DNA from: Clostridiales bacterium
GTDB lineage: Bacteria; Bacillota; Desulfitobacteriia; Desulfitobacteriales; Desulfitobacteriaceae
Direction of reading: 5' to 3'
Assembly (NCBI GenBank): GCA_027357125.1
Contig: DAHVVW010000119.1
Span: forward strand, 1 to 6,737
Length of the DNA stretch: 6,737 nucleotides
Shown: positions 5,958 through 6,737 of the stretch, piece by piece
How positions within the stretch are numbered: the first letter of the stretch is position 1
Layout of the letters: each line of letters opens with the position of its first letter
Made by a program: the position numbers and the translations under genes
Notes under the pieces: model-generated
Told to the model about the DNA's origin: nothing
The model's input: the letters and a program-made list of their open reading frames with translations, nothing else
Databases searched by the model: none

Positions 5958-6737
5958 ATCTCCAGAGAAAAACGCAAGCTTGACCACATTAACTTAGCCC
6001 TCAAGTCCGCTTGGTCCCCGGGCACGAACGGCTTCCAGGATGTAGCCCTAGTTTATGAAGCATTGCCCGAACTTAGTATGGAAGAAATAGATACATCTTT
6101 ACCCTTATTTAAGAAAAAACTAAAAGCTCCGCTTTTAATTAACGCCATGACAGGCGGACACCCGGATGTTAAAGCAATAAACAAAAGCCTGGCGCGCGCT
6201 GCCCGCCGCTATGGAATCGCCATGGCTGTTGGTTCCCAACGAGCAGGTCTGGATAACCCCCAAGTGCGTGACACGTATATCATTGCCCGTGAAGAAAATC
6301 CGGAAGGTCTGCTTCTCGCCAATTTAAGCGCGGCTTCTTCACCAGAAATGGCCTTAGCAGCAATTGAGATGATCAAAGCGGACGGAATCCAACTGCACTT
6401 AAACAGCGCACAAGAATTAGCAATGCCTGAAGGGGACCGGGACTTCCGCGAAATTCTGCAAAATATTGTAAAGGTAGTGAAAGCCTCACCCGTACCGGTG
6501 ATTGTTAAGGAGGTGGGATACGGGCTAGGGCAAGACACCGCCCGCCGTCTCTCCCGGGCTGGAGTCACCTGTCTTGACATCGGCGGGAGTGGCGGTACCG
6601 ATTTCGTCCGGATTGAGAACATGCGCGCCGAGCGCGTACGCGCTCCGAAAGAATCTCAAGGCCTGACCTCTGCAGTTAGCCTGCTCGAGGTATTGAACCA
6701 GAATATCTCAGGTACAATTATCGCTTCCGGTGGTTTT
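5958..6737 (+). CDS. fni: Type 2 isopentenyl-diphosphate delta-isomerase, 3' end beyond the window
   Basis: This FMN- and NADPH-dependent TIM-barrel enzyme interconverts isopentenyl and dimethylallyl diphosphate for isoprenoid synthesis. The window holds 260 codons of a family usually about 330-350 residues long; the frame is open at the right edge. Family motifs, numbered from the proposed start, are REKRKLDHI (3-11), PLLINAMTGG (58-67), MAVGSQRAGL (89-98), the Mg/substrate block QLHLNSAQELAMPEGDR (145-161), PVIVKEVGYG (180-189), the FMN-phosphate loop DIGGSGGTDF (207-216) and IIASGGF (254-260). The family's usual N in GGTN is D here. The first codon appears to be ATC. An in-frame GTG at 5913 would add 15 residues of atypical sequence with no ribosome binding site, and the first in-frame ATG (residue 41) would delete conserved sequence. 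The gene is divergent from the YhbP-like gene. Confidence 0.93.
   Translation, partial: MSREKRKLDHINLALKSAWSPGTNGFQDVALVYEALPELSMEEIDTSLPLFKKKLKAPLLINAMTGGHPDVKAINKSLARAARRYGIAMAVGSQRAGLDNPQVRDTYIIAREENPEGLLLANLSAASSPEMALAAIEMIKADGIQLHLNSAQELAMPEGDRDFREILQNIVKVVKASPVPVIVKEVGYGLGQDTARRLSRAGVTCLDIGGSGGTDFVRIENMRAERVRAPKESQGLTSAVSLLEVLNQNISGTIIASGGF

Noticed and set aside
6209..6622. 137-codon open frame antisense to fni
   Set aside because: It lies wholly opposite a gene with unmistakable family motifs, and its translation is Ser/Arg/Pro-rich, as expected for a shadow frame.

Overview
The window is an ordinary-looking stretch of bacterial chromosome, densely coded on both strands and roughly half G+C by eye. 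Strong GGAG-type Shine-Dalgarno (SD) sites, TTG and GTG starts, SigA-type promoters, a type 2 isopentenyl-diphosphate isomerase, a BaiN-like flavoprotein and a multi-cluster iron-sulfur protein together suggest an anaerobic Firmicute of the class Clostridia, perhaps a Desulfitobacterium or Peptococcaceae relative. That placement is inference from gene content and signals, not from a marker gene.

Layout, left to right. (1) 1-399, minus: 5' part of a gene for a small membrane-anchored protein that runs off the left edge. (2) 499-1755, minus: BaiN/HI0933-type FAD oxidoreductase with a TTG start. (3) 1756-1934: divergent control region with a near-consensus SigA promoter for the flavoprotein gene and an extended -10 promoter facing right. 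(4) 1935-3707, plus: modB and modC, the permease and ATPase of a molybdate ABC transporter, with no modA in the window. (5) 3780-4316, plus: small nitroreductase-family flavoprotein. (6) 4313-5350, minus: 345-residue iron-sulfur protein with two ferredoxin-like cysteine regions and a C-terminal zinc-ribbon-like cysteine quartet. It converges on the nitroreductase gene, and the two stop codons share the tetramer TTAA. (7) 5439-5909, minus: YhbP/UPF0306-type FMN split-barrel protein, upstream of the iron-sulfur gene and probably co-transcribed with it. (8) 5958-6737, plus: fni, the type 2 isopentenyl-diphosphate isomerase, cut by the right edge. Its best start is the unusual codon ATC.

The products share a redox and cofactor theme: three are probable flavin proteins (BaiN-like, nitroreductase, YhbP-like), fni is a fourth flavin enzyme serving isoprenoid synthesis, one protein carries several Fe-S clusters, and one transporter supplies molybdate. 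The molybdate transporter beside a multi-cluster Fe-S protein fits an anaerobe rich in molybdoenzymes, but the window contains no molybdoenzyme itself.

I see no RNA gene, insertion sequence, CRISPR array, phage gene or defence system, and no clear intrinsic terminator. The points most worth a second look are the ATC start of fni, the domain layout of the Fe-S protein, the modBC pair without modA, and the tight divergent and convergent gene junctions.
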